From assembly GCF_963674565.1 (NCBI RefSeq), contig NZ_OY771430.1:2852001-2916000 (forward strand): a DNA stretch of 64,000 bases. Reading direction: 5' to 3'. This document shows positions 34,852-43,778 of this stretch, piece by piece. The stretch's first letter is position 1; each line of letters starts with the position of its first letter. A program made the position numbers and the translations under genes. The notes beneath the pieces were generated by a model, which searched no databases, was not told where the DNA came from, and saw only the letters and a program-made list of their open reading frames with translations. This DNA is from an uncultured Carboxylicivirga sp. (GTDB lineage: Bacteria > Bacteroidota > Bacteroidia > Bacteroidales > Marinilabiliaceae).

Positions 34852-37236
34852 ATGCCTACCAAAGCTTCAAAATATCTGACATATTTCTTTCTCTCAATCC
34901 TCATAGCAGGTTTTACAAAAACCACCGCTCAGGAAATAAACGGGGTTGTAGTTGATGCCATAACCCGTCAATCGATACCTTTTGTAAATGTATCTTATGG
35001 AGATCAAAAAGGCACCATCACGGATATTGATGGCAAGTTTAAAATTGCCCAAATAGAATCAAATGACAACATTCGTTTTTCTTGTCTGGGTTATTACCCG
35101 TTTCAGCTAAAAAGTAATGAGATTGATCCCTTTCTAACCATAAAACTACAACCAATACAATACGAACTTGACGAAATTAATGTAGTTCCAGGTGAGAACC
35201 CTGCTGTTGCCATAATGAAAAATGTTATTGAAAACAGCGACCAACATAACCCTTCCTTATATCAACCCTTTAGTTGTATTCTCTATCATAAAATGATTGT
35301 TGAATATGATATGCTGGAAGAGATTAGAGAGGAAGAACTACCCAAACTAATGAATGATTTGGGATTAAGTAAAGACAGCTACCTGATGTTGTTTGAGTCG
35401 GTTTCGGAGAAAAGACATTTTAAGAAAGGAATGGATAAAGAACGGATTCTATCGGGGAGAGTCAGCGGCATGAAGAATGCTACACTTGCATCATTACCTG
35501 CAATGCTTCAACCATTCTCATTTTACGATCAATATCTGAAAATACTTGATAGCGACTATTTAAATCCAGCCTCGAAACCGGGTTTAAATAATTATTACTT
35601 TCAATTGCTCGACACTATTGTAGATAGCAAAGGAGATTCTATTTACTACATTTCGTACAACCCAAAACCCACTCAAAATTTCAGAGGACTATCCGGTACT
35701 TTTCATATACAACAGTCTGACTGGGCCATCAAAAGTGTAGTTGCCAAAACAGCAGGTTCCAACAAAGGTTTAAGTTTATACATCAAACAAAATTATCAAC
35801 CAAACGAAGACGGATTCTGGTTTCCTCATCAGCTGGAAAGCAGTCTCGAATTTAAAAGCATTGGATCGTCTCAGCAACTTCCCTATCCTTTGGTTGGCAA
35901 AGGGAAAAGTTATGTAACAGCAATTAATACTAAACCTGATTTTACAGCCCGGGATTTTGATAATGTAGTTTTTGAAGATGCCACCCTGGCTCAAACATCA
36001 CCCGAGGTCGGATTATACCGTTACGAGCCTCTTACAGCGCGTGATTCATTAACTTATCACTTGCTTGATAGCATAGGAAAAAGAGCGCACCTGGATGCCA
36101 TTATTAATCTTCAGCTTTCAATGATTAAAGGTTATTTGCCCGCTGGTAAGTTTCAATTAGACCTACGACGTTTTTTCGATTACAATGATTTTGAAGGGTT
36201 CAAAATAGGTTTGGGTATTTATACGAGTCCAAAAATTTCAACAAAATTCTCAACTGGTGGATATATAACTTATGGCTTTGGAGATAAGGAATGGAAATAC
36301 GGAGGATCTTTTTTTCTAACACCTTTTAAAAGAGATGAGAACCGATTTATTATCGATTACAAAGATGATGTATTTGCTACCGGAGAGCTAAGCTTTTTGG
36401 ATGGTGTTCAAAAGAATTCGGCAGAGATATTCCGTGGCTTATTAACTGAAACCATGGATCGAACACAAGAAATTAAATTGGGTACTGAATTCCGCTTTCT
36501 GAGGTATTTTAAAACCGGATTGTATTATAAAAAAGCGTCAGTAACTCCGAAAAAAAGTTATCGTTTTTTAGAAACAGATGAAGTTGCTCCTGGATTTGAT
36601 TTTCAGGAAGCCTCAGTGAAATTAATATGGGCAAATCGCGAAACATTTACCAACTCAGCACTTGGATTTCTTTCGGAAGGAACTAATTACCCAAAAGTAT
36701 GGATAAACGGTACCTATGGAAAATGGCAGCAAAACGGTACTTTTAATTATCAGAAGCTGGAAGCACAGGTTGAAAAAACCTTTAACTACCCCAATGCCAT
36801 GTATACAAATTTAAGAATACAGGGAGGTAAGTTATTTGGTGAATATCCATCAACTGTTATGTACAGTTCACTGGGATCGTATAAGAGATTTACCATTTTC
36901 ATCCCTAACTCTTTTGCTACCATGCGACTGAATGAATTTGCAACAGAACAGTTCTCAGCTGTTTATTTCTCACATGGCATACCACTTGCATTAAATACCA
37001 ACCAACGCATTAAACCAGAGATTATTCTTACCACAAATGCCGCCTGGGGTGAAGCACCCAATGGTATCAGTTCAATGGAAAAGGGCTATTATGAATCGGG
37101 ATTCTATATACGAAACCTGCTTTCTAATTTTATTTTCCGATATGGGTTATCGGTTCATTACCGATATGGTCCGTATAAGCTGGATAAAGAAATTGACAAC
37201 TGGGCTTTTAAACTGGGAGTGGAATTTGCTCTATAA
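34852..37236 (+). CDS. DUF5686 and carboxypeptidase-regulatory-like domain outer-membrane protein
   Basis: 794 residues from the ATG at 34852 (MPTKASKYLTYFFLSILIAG, a good signal peptide); an earlier in-frame start at 34801 lies inside the upstream terminator. After the signal comes a CarboxypepD_reg-like domain (about 28-110; INGVVVDAITRQSIPFVNV), then the DUF5686 region to the C-terminus, aromatic-rich with alternating strands and ending WAFKLGVEFAL, as in an outer-membrane beta-barrel. The family is widespread in Bacteroidota; the role is unknown, perhaps surface transport or assembly. No partner gene is adjacent. Confidence 0.85.
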   Translation: MPTKASKYLTYFFLSILIAGFTKTTAQEINGVVVDAITRQSIPFVNVSYGDQKGTITDIDGKFKIAQIESNDNIRFSCLGYYPFQLKSNEIDPFLTIKLQPIQYELDEINVVPGENPAVAIMKNVIENSDQHNPSLYQPFSCILYHKMIVEYDMLEEIREEELPKLMNDLGLSKDSYLMLFESVSEKRHFKKGMDKERILSGRVSGMKNATLASLPAMLQPFSFYDQYLKILDSDYLNPASKPGLNNYYFQLLDTIVDSKGDSIYYISYNPKPTQNFRGLSGTFHIQQSDWAIKSVVAKTAGSNKGLSLYIKQNYQPNEDGFWFPHQLESSLEFKSIGSSQQLPYPLVGKGKSYVTAINTKPDFTARDFDNVVFEDATLAQTSPEVGLYRYEPLTARDSLTYHLLDSIGKRAHLDAIINLQLSMIKGYLPAGKFQLDLRRFFDYNDFEGFKIGLGIYTSPKISTKFSTGGYITYGFGDKEWKYGGSFFLTPFKRDENRFIIDYKDDVFATGELSFLDGVQKNSAEIFRGLLTETMDRTQEIKLGTEFRFLRYFKTGLYYKKASVTPKKSYRFLETDEVAPGFDFQEASVKLIWANRETFTNSALGFLSEGTNYPKVWINGTYGKWQQNGTFNYQKLEAQVEKTFNYPNAMYTNLRIQGGKLFGEYPSTVMYSSLGSYKRFTIFIPNSFATMRLNEFATEQFSAVYFSHGIPLALNTNQRIKPEIILTTNAAWGEAPNGISSMEKGYYESGFYIRNLLSNFIFRYGLSVHYRYGPYKLDKEIDNWAFKLGVEFAL

Positions 37237-37410
37237 TCAATATGTCGATTATTCAATGAAATAATTCCGATTACCCAATGACAAAGTTTTTAAAAAGATG
37301 ATAGTTTAACGCCTAATATGATTATTTTTTGAAGGCCGGAGGCCTGACTATAACAACATAGTACGTCAGTGCTATGTTTCCGGATAATTGCAGTAAACGG
37401 ACACAAACAA

Positions 37411-37438
37411 AAAGGGCTGCGAGTAAACACAGCCCTTT
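37411..37438 (-). terminator. Intrinsic terminator after valS
   Basis: A 9-bp stem AAAGGGCTG/CAGCCCTTT (37411-37419 with 37430-37438) followed on the minus strand by TTGTTT. Confidence 0.8.
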
Positions 37439-37461
37439 CCTTTATTTCAAATTACCTCTTT

Positions 37462-40077
37462 TTATTTTTCCAAACGAGCAATACTTTCAGTAAGGGTTTT
37501 AATCTTAGCCTCAGCATCTGCTTGCTTCTGACGCTCTTTGGCAACCACTGCTTCAGGAGCACTACCTACAAAACGCTCGTTACCAAGCTTCTTCATCACT
37601 CCATTAAGGAATCCTTGCTGGTGAGCCAGTTCTTTACGCAATTTTTCCAATTCGGCTTCTACATCAATCATGCCATCCATCGGAACAAAATACTCATTTG
37701 TACGAGCCATAAACGACACGGCTCCTTCAGTTTTTTCAGATACCATTGTCATTTCACTGATGTTTGCCATCTTTACCAAAACAGCATCAAAGTCAGCAGC
37801 GTAATTCTCACCTCCCAGTACATCCAGATTCAAGGCATCTTTCATTGGAATATTTTTCTCCTTGCGAATAGTACGAATTCCTCCAACAGCCTCTTTCATG
37901 ATCTCAAACTTATCCAGTAAGTCAGCATTCAAAGGCTTGGCAACAGGCATATCTGATACCATTATACTCTCTCCCTCTTTACGATCTTCCAAAGTCTGCC
38001 ATATTTCTTCTGTTAAGAATGGCATGAAAGGATGCAACAATCGTAACATCTTATCGAAGAACTCCACTGTTGCTTTGTAAGTTGCTCCATCCAATGGTTG
38101 CTGATATGCAGGCTTGATAGCCTCCAGATACCAAGATGAAAACTCCTGCCAAAATACAGTGTAAACCGTCATCAAAGCATCAGATATACGATATTTCGAG
38201 AAATGATCGTTTACTATTTCAATGGTCTGATCCAGTTTGGCATCGAACCAGCTAATTGCTTGTTTCGCATATTCAGGCTGCTCAATAGAATTATCAATTT
38301 CCCAACCTTTCACCAAGCGAAAGGCATTCCATATTTTATTGGCAAAGTTACGTCCTTGCTCTGGCAGACTTTCGTCGAACAATAAGTCACCTCCTGCAGG
38401 TGAACACAACAACATACCCACACGCACACCATCGGCACCGTATGTTGCCATCAGATCCAATGGATCGGGCGAGTTACCCAACTGCTTGCTCATCTTACGG
38501 CCTTGCTTATCGCGTACCATACCTGTGAAATACACATTACGGAATGGGAAAGTACCTTTGAACTCGTAACCCGCCATAATCATACGGGCCACCCAGAAAA
38601 AGATAATATCATGCCCCGTAACCAAATCGTTGGTTGGGTAGTAATAATCCACTTCGTTATTCTGATCGAAAACTGACATCGGCCATAACCATGATGATGC
38701 CCATGTATCAAGCACATCTTCTTCCTGAGTTAAATCAGTAGTAGTCAATGCACTGTTTCCGGTAGCAGCTTTTGCTTTTTCAACTGCATCTTCGATGGTT
38801 GATGCTACAAAGAATTCTCCCGATTCCAAATAGAAAACAGGGATTCGATGTCCCCAGTAAAGCTGACGTGAGATACACCAGTCTTTAACATTCTCCATCC
38901 AGTGTCGGTAAACATTCTTGAATTTAGCAGGATGAAACTTAACCTCATCATTCATTACAGCATCCAGGGCAACTTTTGCCATATCGCTCATTTTCAAGAA
39001 CCATTGGGTACTTAATTTAGGCTCAATAACAGCACCTGTACGCTCCGAACATCCTACTTTGTTATCGTAATTCTCAACTTTCAGAAGGTTACCAGCTTTT
39101 TCCAGTTCAGGAATAATCTCCTCACGAACAACAAAACGATCTTTATCAACAAACAGTTCAGCCTTTTCGCTTAAAGTACCATTGTCGTTTAAGATATCGA
39201 TGCTTTCCAGATTATGACGCATTCCGATTTCGTAGTCATTGATATCATGTGCAGGTGTAATTTTCAAACATCCTGTACCAAATTCCATATCAACATACTC
39301 ATCCTCAATGATAGGAATTGAGCGGTTTACCAAAGGAACCAGAACACGCTTGCCTCTTAAGTGAGCGAAGCGTTCATCATTTGGATTGATACAAACAGCT
39401 GTATCACCCAAAATCGTTTCCGGGCGGGTTGTTGCAATGGTTACAAACTCATCTTCGCTACCTTCAATCTTATAGTTCAGGTAATATAGCTTAGAGTGAA
39501 CTTCTTTATAAACCACTTCTTCGTCCGATACGGCTGTTAATGCTTCCGGATCCCAGTTTACCATACGAATACCACGGTAAATCAATCCTTTCTCATACAA
39601 ACTTACGAAAGTGTCAATTACAGCCTTGCTTCTTGGTTCATCCAAAGTAAAACAGGTACGATCCCAGTCACATGAGGCACCCAATTTCTTTAACTGTTCC
39701 AAAATGATTCCACCATGCTCTTCTGTCCAGGCCCAGGCATGATTTAAAAATTCATCGCGGCTTAAATCAGCTTTATCTATTCCCTGCGTTTTTAAACGAT
39801 TTACAACCTTTGCTTCAGTAGCAATTGAAGCATGGTCGGTTCCAGGCACCCAACAGGCATTTTTACCCATCATTCGGGCACGACGAATCAAAATATCTTG
39901 AATGGTATTGTTAAGCATATGTCCCATGTGAAGGACACCTGTGACGTTTGGTGGTGGGATTACAATGGTGTATGGTTCCCTTTCATCAGGTTCCGACTTG
40001 AAAAATCCCTTGTCCATCCAATACTTATACCACTTGTCTTCTGTAGCATTAGGACTGTACTTGCTTGCAATTTCCAT
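37462..40077 (-). CDS. valS: Valine--tRNA ligase
   Basis: 871 residues, full length for ValRS, which charges tRNA-Val and edits misactivated threonine. HIGH-type motif PPPNVTGVLHMGHML near residues 42-56; KMSKS-type motif RKMSKQLGNSPDP near 526-538; a CP1 editing domain lies between (TRPETILGDTAV). The C-terminus is an anticodon-binding domain then a tRNA-binding coiled coil (about 800-871). The four tRNA-Val genes at 6838-7296 are its substrates. I see no leader element or T-box upstream. Confidence 0.97.
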   Translation of the reverse strand: MEIASKYSPNATEDKWYKYWMDKGFFKSEPDEREPYTIVIPPPNVTGVLHMGHMLNNTIQDILIRRARMMGKNACWVPGTDHASIATEAKVVNRLKTQGIDKADLSRDEFLNHAWAWTEEHGGIILEQLKKLGASCDWDRTCFTLDEPRSKAVIDTFVSLYEKGLIYRGIRMVNWDPEALTAVSDEEVVYKEVHSKLYYLNYKIEGSEDEFVTIATTRPETILGDTAVCINPNDERFAHLRGKRVLVPLVNRSIPIIEDEYVDMEFGTGCLKITPAHDINDYEIGMRHNLESIDILNDNGTLSEKAELFVDKDRFVVREEIIPELEKAGNLLKVENYDNKVGCSERTGAVIEPKLSTQWFLKMSDMAKVALDAVMNDEVKFHPAKFKNVYRHWMENVKDWCISRQLYWGHRIPVFYLESGEFFVASTIEDAVEKAKAATGNSALTTTDLTQEEDVLDTWASSWLWPMSVFDQNNEVDYYYPTNDLVTGHDIIFFWVARMIMAGYEFKGTFPFRNVYFTGMVRDKQGRKMSKQLGNSPDPLDLMATYGADGVRVGMLLCSPAGGDLLFDESLPEQGRNFANKIWNAFRLVKGWEIDNSIEQPEYAKQAISWFDAKLDQTIEIVNDHFSKYRISDALMTVYTVFWQEFSSWYLEAIKPAYQQPLDGATYKATVEFFDKMLRLLHPFMPFLTEEIWQTLEDRKEGESIMVSDMPVAKPLNADLLDKFEIMKEAVGGIRTIRKEKNIPMKDALNLDVLGGENYAADFDAVLVKMANISEMTMVSEKTEGAVSFMARTNEYFVPMDGMIDVEAELEKLRKELAHQQGFLNGVMKKLGNERFVGSAPEAVVAKERQKQADAEAKIKTLTESIARLEK

Positions 40078-40335
40078 ATTCTAACTTTATCTACTGTATT
40101 TGCATTCTCTATAATACCGATTATTCACTAAATGAGTCCTGTTTCAACAGGTTTCCACCACATCCTTATTGATATTCCGGCATTTAAAATTGTATTAAGC
40201 AAAATGGTATTCAACACATTTTGTTATACAATTTGTATAAGATTGCAAAAGTAAGAAAAATTAAGAAATGGTATCGTATAGAAAAAATATATAAATAGCT
40301 TGTATATAAAAGAAACTAGATAACCATAAAACATT
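40078..40335. other. Intergenic region upstream of valS
   Basis: 258 bp, AT-rich. On the minus strand a TACTTTTG matches the -7 element form, but no TTTG sits at the right distance, so no promoter is called. A CTGTTTCAACAG inverted repeat is present near 40138. Confidence 0.4.
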
Positions 40336-41382
40336 TCAAAAAGTTGATAATGAAGCCTTATAAAGAGGAGTTGAAGTTAGCTTGCCTCTTAAATTTAGTA
40401 TTGACACCTTTTTAATCAATAAATGTTTTGAAACTTGAAGTTTCTCTTTTATATCTCCTGAAAACAATAGTTTCTCATTTAAATTATTGCATTCGGATTG
40501 AATACGTGCTGCTGTATTTACAGCATCACCCATGTATGCTATTTCAGTTCTGATATCACCCAAAATTCCAACAATTACTCTACCAATATGAACCCCAGCT
40601 TTTAATTCCGGAACAATTCCATATCTATTAATGTACTTATCTTTTTCAACAATTAATTTATTCTCAACCTCAAAGTACAAATTAATACAGTTATTATTTT
40701 TAACACCGTTCTTTTTAGACCATGTAATAATAATTTCATCACCAACATATTTATAAATCTCCCCATCAAATTCAAGTATCAGATTAGTTATATCATAAAG
40801 AATATCATTTACAAAGTTGAAGAATTGTTTATGTCCAATTTGTTCAGCAATAGCAGTAGATGACTTTAAATCTAAAAACATAAATATGCGCTCTTCTTCC
40901 TTTGGTGTATGATAGTTCCCAGTAAAATATTTTCCTAACACATTATAACCAATCATTCTGTTTATGATAAAAACCATAGAAACAACCATACTAACCAACC
41001 AGGAATAGATAACTAATCGTATCAACAAAGCTAAATTCTCGTTTGCCAGAATAAAATTGTCCTCTGTGTAGTAAAAGAAAGTTCCTAAAAATAGAAGTAT
41101 TAACAATGCAAGTGTTATCACCTTAATAATTTGTAAATGGACAAAAGGAATATTTCTAATATTAAACGAATGAAGAATCCTGTCCATTTGAGCTGTAATT
41201 CCCGCAGCTAAAGTTATGGCTGCACTAAAAAGTAGTATTACATAAAACTGTTCAACATCCTTTCTAACATATAAACCAAGTATTGCACCAATAATCGATG
41301 TAGGTATAAAATAACGAAGTCCAGCTCTAAAAACGAGTTTTATTCTTTTTTCTATTTTCTTGTTTTTATAGATCATCTTCAA
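40336..41382 (-). CDS. Membrane-bound class III adenylate/guanylate cyclase domain protein
   Basis: 348 residues. The N-terminal half has about four to five membrane helices (roughly 20-150); the C-terminal half (about 165-345) is a class III nucleotidyl cyclase domain. Metal-binding Asp residues are in FMFLDLKSSTAIAE (near 170) and KYVGDEIIITW (near 213); GVHIGRVIVGILGD and GDAVNTAARIQ are also present, so the site seems catalytic. It would make cAMP or cGMP; substrate-specifying residues cannot be settled by eye. No cyclic-nucleotide-binding effector is encoded nearby. Monocistronic, upstream of valS on the same strand with a 258-bp gap. Confidence 0.88.
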   Translation of the reverse strand: MKMIYKNKKIEKRIKLVFRAGLRYFIPTSIIGAILGLYVRKDVEQFYVILLFSAAITLAAGITAQMDRILHSFNIRNIPFVHLQIIKVITLALLILLFLGTFFYYTEDNFILANENLALLIRLVIYSWLVSMVVSMVFIINRMIGYNVLGKYFTGNYHTPKEEERIFMFLDLKSSTAIAEQIGHKQFFNFVNDILYDITNLILEFDGEIYKYVGDEIIITWSKKNGVKNNNCINLYFEVENKLIVEKDKYINRYGIVPELKAGVHIGRVIVGILGDIRTEIAYMGDAVNTAARIQSECNNLNEKLLFSGDIKEKLQVSKHLLIKKVSILNLRGKLTSTPLYKASLSTF

Positions 41383-41443
41383 AATAGAAGAAGTAATTAA
41401 AAATAAATTAAAATGTCAACTATTGCCTTATGCAAAGCATAAA

Positions 41444-41469
41444 AAAGGCTACCCAATTGAGTAGCCTTT
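41444..41469 (-). terminator. Intrinsic terminator at the end of the PUL
   Basis: Stem AAAGGCTAC/GTAGCCTTT (41444-41452 with 41461-41469) followed by TTT on the minus strand, just after the epimerase gene. Confidence 0.8.
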
Positions 41470-41525
41470 GATAAACCGTGACAATCTATTAACACTAAAA
41501 CAAGCGAAATAATTTTTGAGCTTAT

Positions 41526-42671
41526 TTATTTTTTAATTCCAAATCGATATACCGATTGAGAAGTATATTTCTTTCCGGGTTCTACTTCAATTGAAGGAAA
41601 TTCAGGATGATTTGGTGCATCAGGAAAATGTTGAGTTTCCAAACAGAATGCTGTTCTAAAATCATCTTTTGAACCCGTTTTAAATGTATTTTTTGATTGC
41701 ATGAAGTTACCACTGTAAAACTGCAAACCTGGTTCCGTTGTCAGAATCTCCATTGAAATACCCGTTTGATCGCCAACAACTTCAGCAACCTTAAGTAAAC
41801 CTTCAGAGCTTCTGTTTAACTTGTAGTTATGATCGTACCCTTTACCAAACAACAACTGTTCGTTAAGCAAAGTATCAATACGTTCTCCAATGGTTGTAAA
41901 TTCTCTGAAATCAAAAGGTGTAGATTCAACAGACAACATCTCTCCTGTAGGAATTAAAGTTGCATCAACAGGTGTATATTCATCGGCATCAATCATTAAT
42001 TGATGATTAAGAATGGTTCCACTACCTTCTCCATTCAAATTAAAGAATGCATGATTGGTAAGGTTTGCCACAGTAACAGCATCAGCTTCCCAGGTATATT
42101 TAATATCCAGTGCATTAGCAGCGGTTAAGGCATAAATAACTTCTACATTTAAGTTCCCGGGAAAATTCTCTTCTCCATCTGGTGACAGATAATTTAGTTT
42201 CAAGGTTGAATCATTTAGCAGCTCTGCATCCCAAACCACATATTGATAACCTTTAGGCCCCCCATGTAAAGTATTAGGACCATTATTTAAATTCAATTGA
42301 TACTCATTCTCATTCAACATGAAATGTCCTTTACCAATTCTGTTTCCAACACGACCAATTAAGGCACCAAAATAGGGTTCTGTTGCATTTTTATAATCAT
42401 CTAGAGATTTAAATCCTACAACCACATCTGTCATTTGGCCTGATTTATCCGGAACCCAAAGTCCTACTACACGACCTCCATAATTAGTTATGGCAACTTC
42501 TGTTCCTGCTGAATTCTTAAGTATATACAAATCTGTTTTCTTACCATCTATAACAGTTTGAAAATCTGCTTTATTCAAAAGTTGAGAAGGACGAATACTA
42601 TCGCCCTCCCCTGATTTATGAAAGTGACAGCCTGCCAGCAAAATTGTCAGGCTTAAAAGGATTGATCTCAT
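41526..42671 (-). CDS. galM: Aldose 1-epimerase (mutarotase), lipoprotein
   Basis: 381 residues with a lipobox (LLAGC, Cys near 15), so exported to the periplasm or outer membrane. GalM-type enzymes interconvert alpha and beta anomers of aldoses. Catalytic His is in NLTNHAFFNLNGEG (near 207) and the Glu base in FCLETQHFPDAPNHP (near 344); NYGGRVVGLWVPD and GRVGNRIGKG are family motifs. As the last gene of the PUL it would equilibrate the L-arabinose released by the GH127/GH43 enzymes. Assignment is by family; arabinose as substrate is inferred. Confidence 0.9.
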   Translation of the reverse strand: MRSILLSLTILLAGCHFHKSGEGDSIRPSQLLNKADFQTVIDGKKTDLYILKNSAGTEVAITNYGGRVVGLWVPDKSGQMTDVVVGFKSLDDYKNATEPYFGALIGRVGNRIGKGHFMLNENEYQLNLNNGPNTLHGGPKGYQYVVWDAELLNDSTLKLNYLSPDGEENFPGNLNVEVIYALTAANALDIKYTWEADAVTVANLTNHAFFNLNGEGSGTILNHQLMIDADEYTPVDATLIPTGEMLSVESTPFDFREFTTIGERIDTLLNEQLLFGKGYDHNYKLNRSSEGLLKVAEVVGDQTGISMEILTTEPGLQFYSGNFMQSKNTFKTGSKDDFRTAFCLETQHFPDAPNHPEFPSIEVEPGKKYTSQSVYRFGIKK

Positions 42672-42697
42672 CAGATACTGATTTTAGTTAGTTTATA

Positions 42698-43726
42698 TTA
42701 TTCAAATACTGGTTTCTTCACCAATGTTGTTCCTGGAGTACCCTCAACTTTAACTGCCGGCCAACCATCTGTCCATGTCAGTCGATCCAACATTAACACT
42801 CGTCCATGCGGATTATCTTTGTCTACCGCATGATAAAGCAACCATTCAGAACCTTCGTCATCAGTAATAATCTCAGAGTTATGACCAGTACCCACAAATC
42901 GTTCATTTGCTGAAATCACAATCTCGTACTGATTATCCATCATCGATTCTCCATTTTTATTTAAGTATGGCCCAAGTAGGTTATCCGATTTTCCAACAAC
43001 TGTTGTATAAGTGCTCTCGACACCATTGCAACAGGTACCAATGGATGCAAAAAAGTAATAGGTATTTTCTTTCTTATAAATATAAGTCCCTTCATACGCT
43101 GTTCCGGCAACCTGTTGTTTATGGGCACCTTCCTTAATACTTAAGCCATCATCACTCAACTCAATGGCATAAATTCCTCTAAAGCTACCCCAGAAAAGAT
43201 ATTTCTTACCTCCATCCTCAATATAAAAGGGATCGATTGAATTCTGAACATCAATCTCGTTACTTCTAAATAACTTACCCTGATCGGTAAATGGTCCTGA
43301 TGGATTATCTGCCGTTGCCACTCCAATACCACAAGTCCATTCGCCACCCCATACCGACATGGAATAATACATCACAAATTTACCATTGATGAAGTTTATA
43401 TCAGGAGCCCAAAGCCCACCCCTGGGCTCAAAATCAGGTCTTGTCTCATTAGTAAAGGCAGTTGCAACAAATTCCCAATCAGTTAGGTTACTAGATTTAT
43501 AAATAGGTAAATTACGTATATCCTCAGTTGCATATAGATAAAAATTACCATCAGAAGCTTTTATCACCGTTGGGTCAGGAAGACTTCTGCCAACAACCGG
43601 ATTTACGTATCCGGTTGTCTGATCTAATTCTGTGATTATTTCTTTGTTGCTCTTAGCACTTTTTTTGACAGAACACGCTGAGAAAAGCAGCGTTACTGAC
43701 AATAACAATATTGATTGAATATGCAT
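42698..43726 (-). CDS. Glycoside hydrolase family 43 (arabinanase/arabinofuranosidase-like), lipoprotein
   Basis: 342 residues with a lipobox (LFSAC). A five-bladed GH43 propeller: catalytic base Asp in GRSLPDPTVIKA (near 50), pKa-modulating Asp in SIDPFYIEDGGK (near 165) and general acid Glu in AYEGTYIYKKE (near 210). GLWAPDINFINGKFVMYYS is the usual second-blade motif. Family members act on arabinan, arabinoxylan or galactan; the opening NPVVGRSLPDPTV resembles arabinan-acting enzymes. There is no carbohydrate-binding module. It lies between the unknown 677-residue protein and galM in the PUL. Confidence 0.9.
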   Translation of the reverse strand: MHIQSILLLSVTLLFSACSVKKSAKSNKEIITELDQTTGYVNPVVGRSLPDPTVIKASDGNFYLYATEDIRNLPIYKSSNLTDWEFVATAFTNETRPDFEPRGGLWAPDINFINGKFVMYYSMSVWGGEWTCGIGVATADNPSGPFTDQGKLFRSNEIDVQNSIDPFYIEDGGKKYLFWGSFRGIYAIELSDDGLSIKEGAHKQQVAGTAYEGTYIYKKENTYYFFASIGTCCNGVESTYTTVVGKSDNLLGPYLNKNGESMMDNQYEIVISANERFVGTGHNSEIITDDEGSEWLLYHAVDKDNPHGRVLMLDRLTWTDGWPAVKVEGTPGTTLVKKPVFE

Positions 43727-43778
43727 ATATTTTAAAATATCTTATTTATTATACATTCTTTCTATCAATATTACTCAA

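Noticed and set aside
37321..37410. GGCC-rich small palindrome after the DUF5686 gene as a REP element
   Set aside because: The arms are very short and I see no second copy in the window.
37369..37920. Plus-strand frame of 183 residues
   Set aside because: Antisense to the end of valS and its terminator; composition reflects the ValRS coiled coil read backwards.
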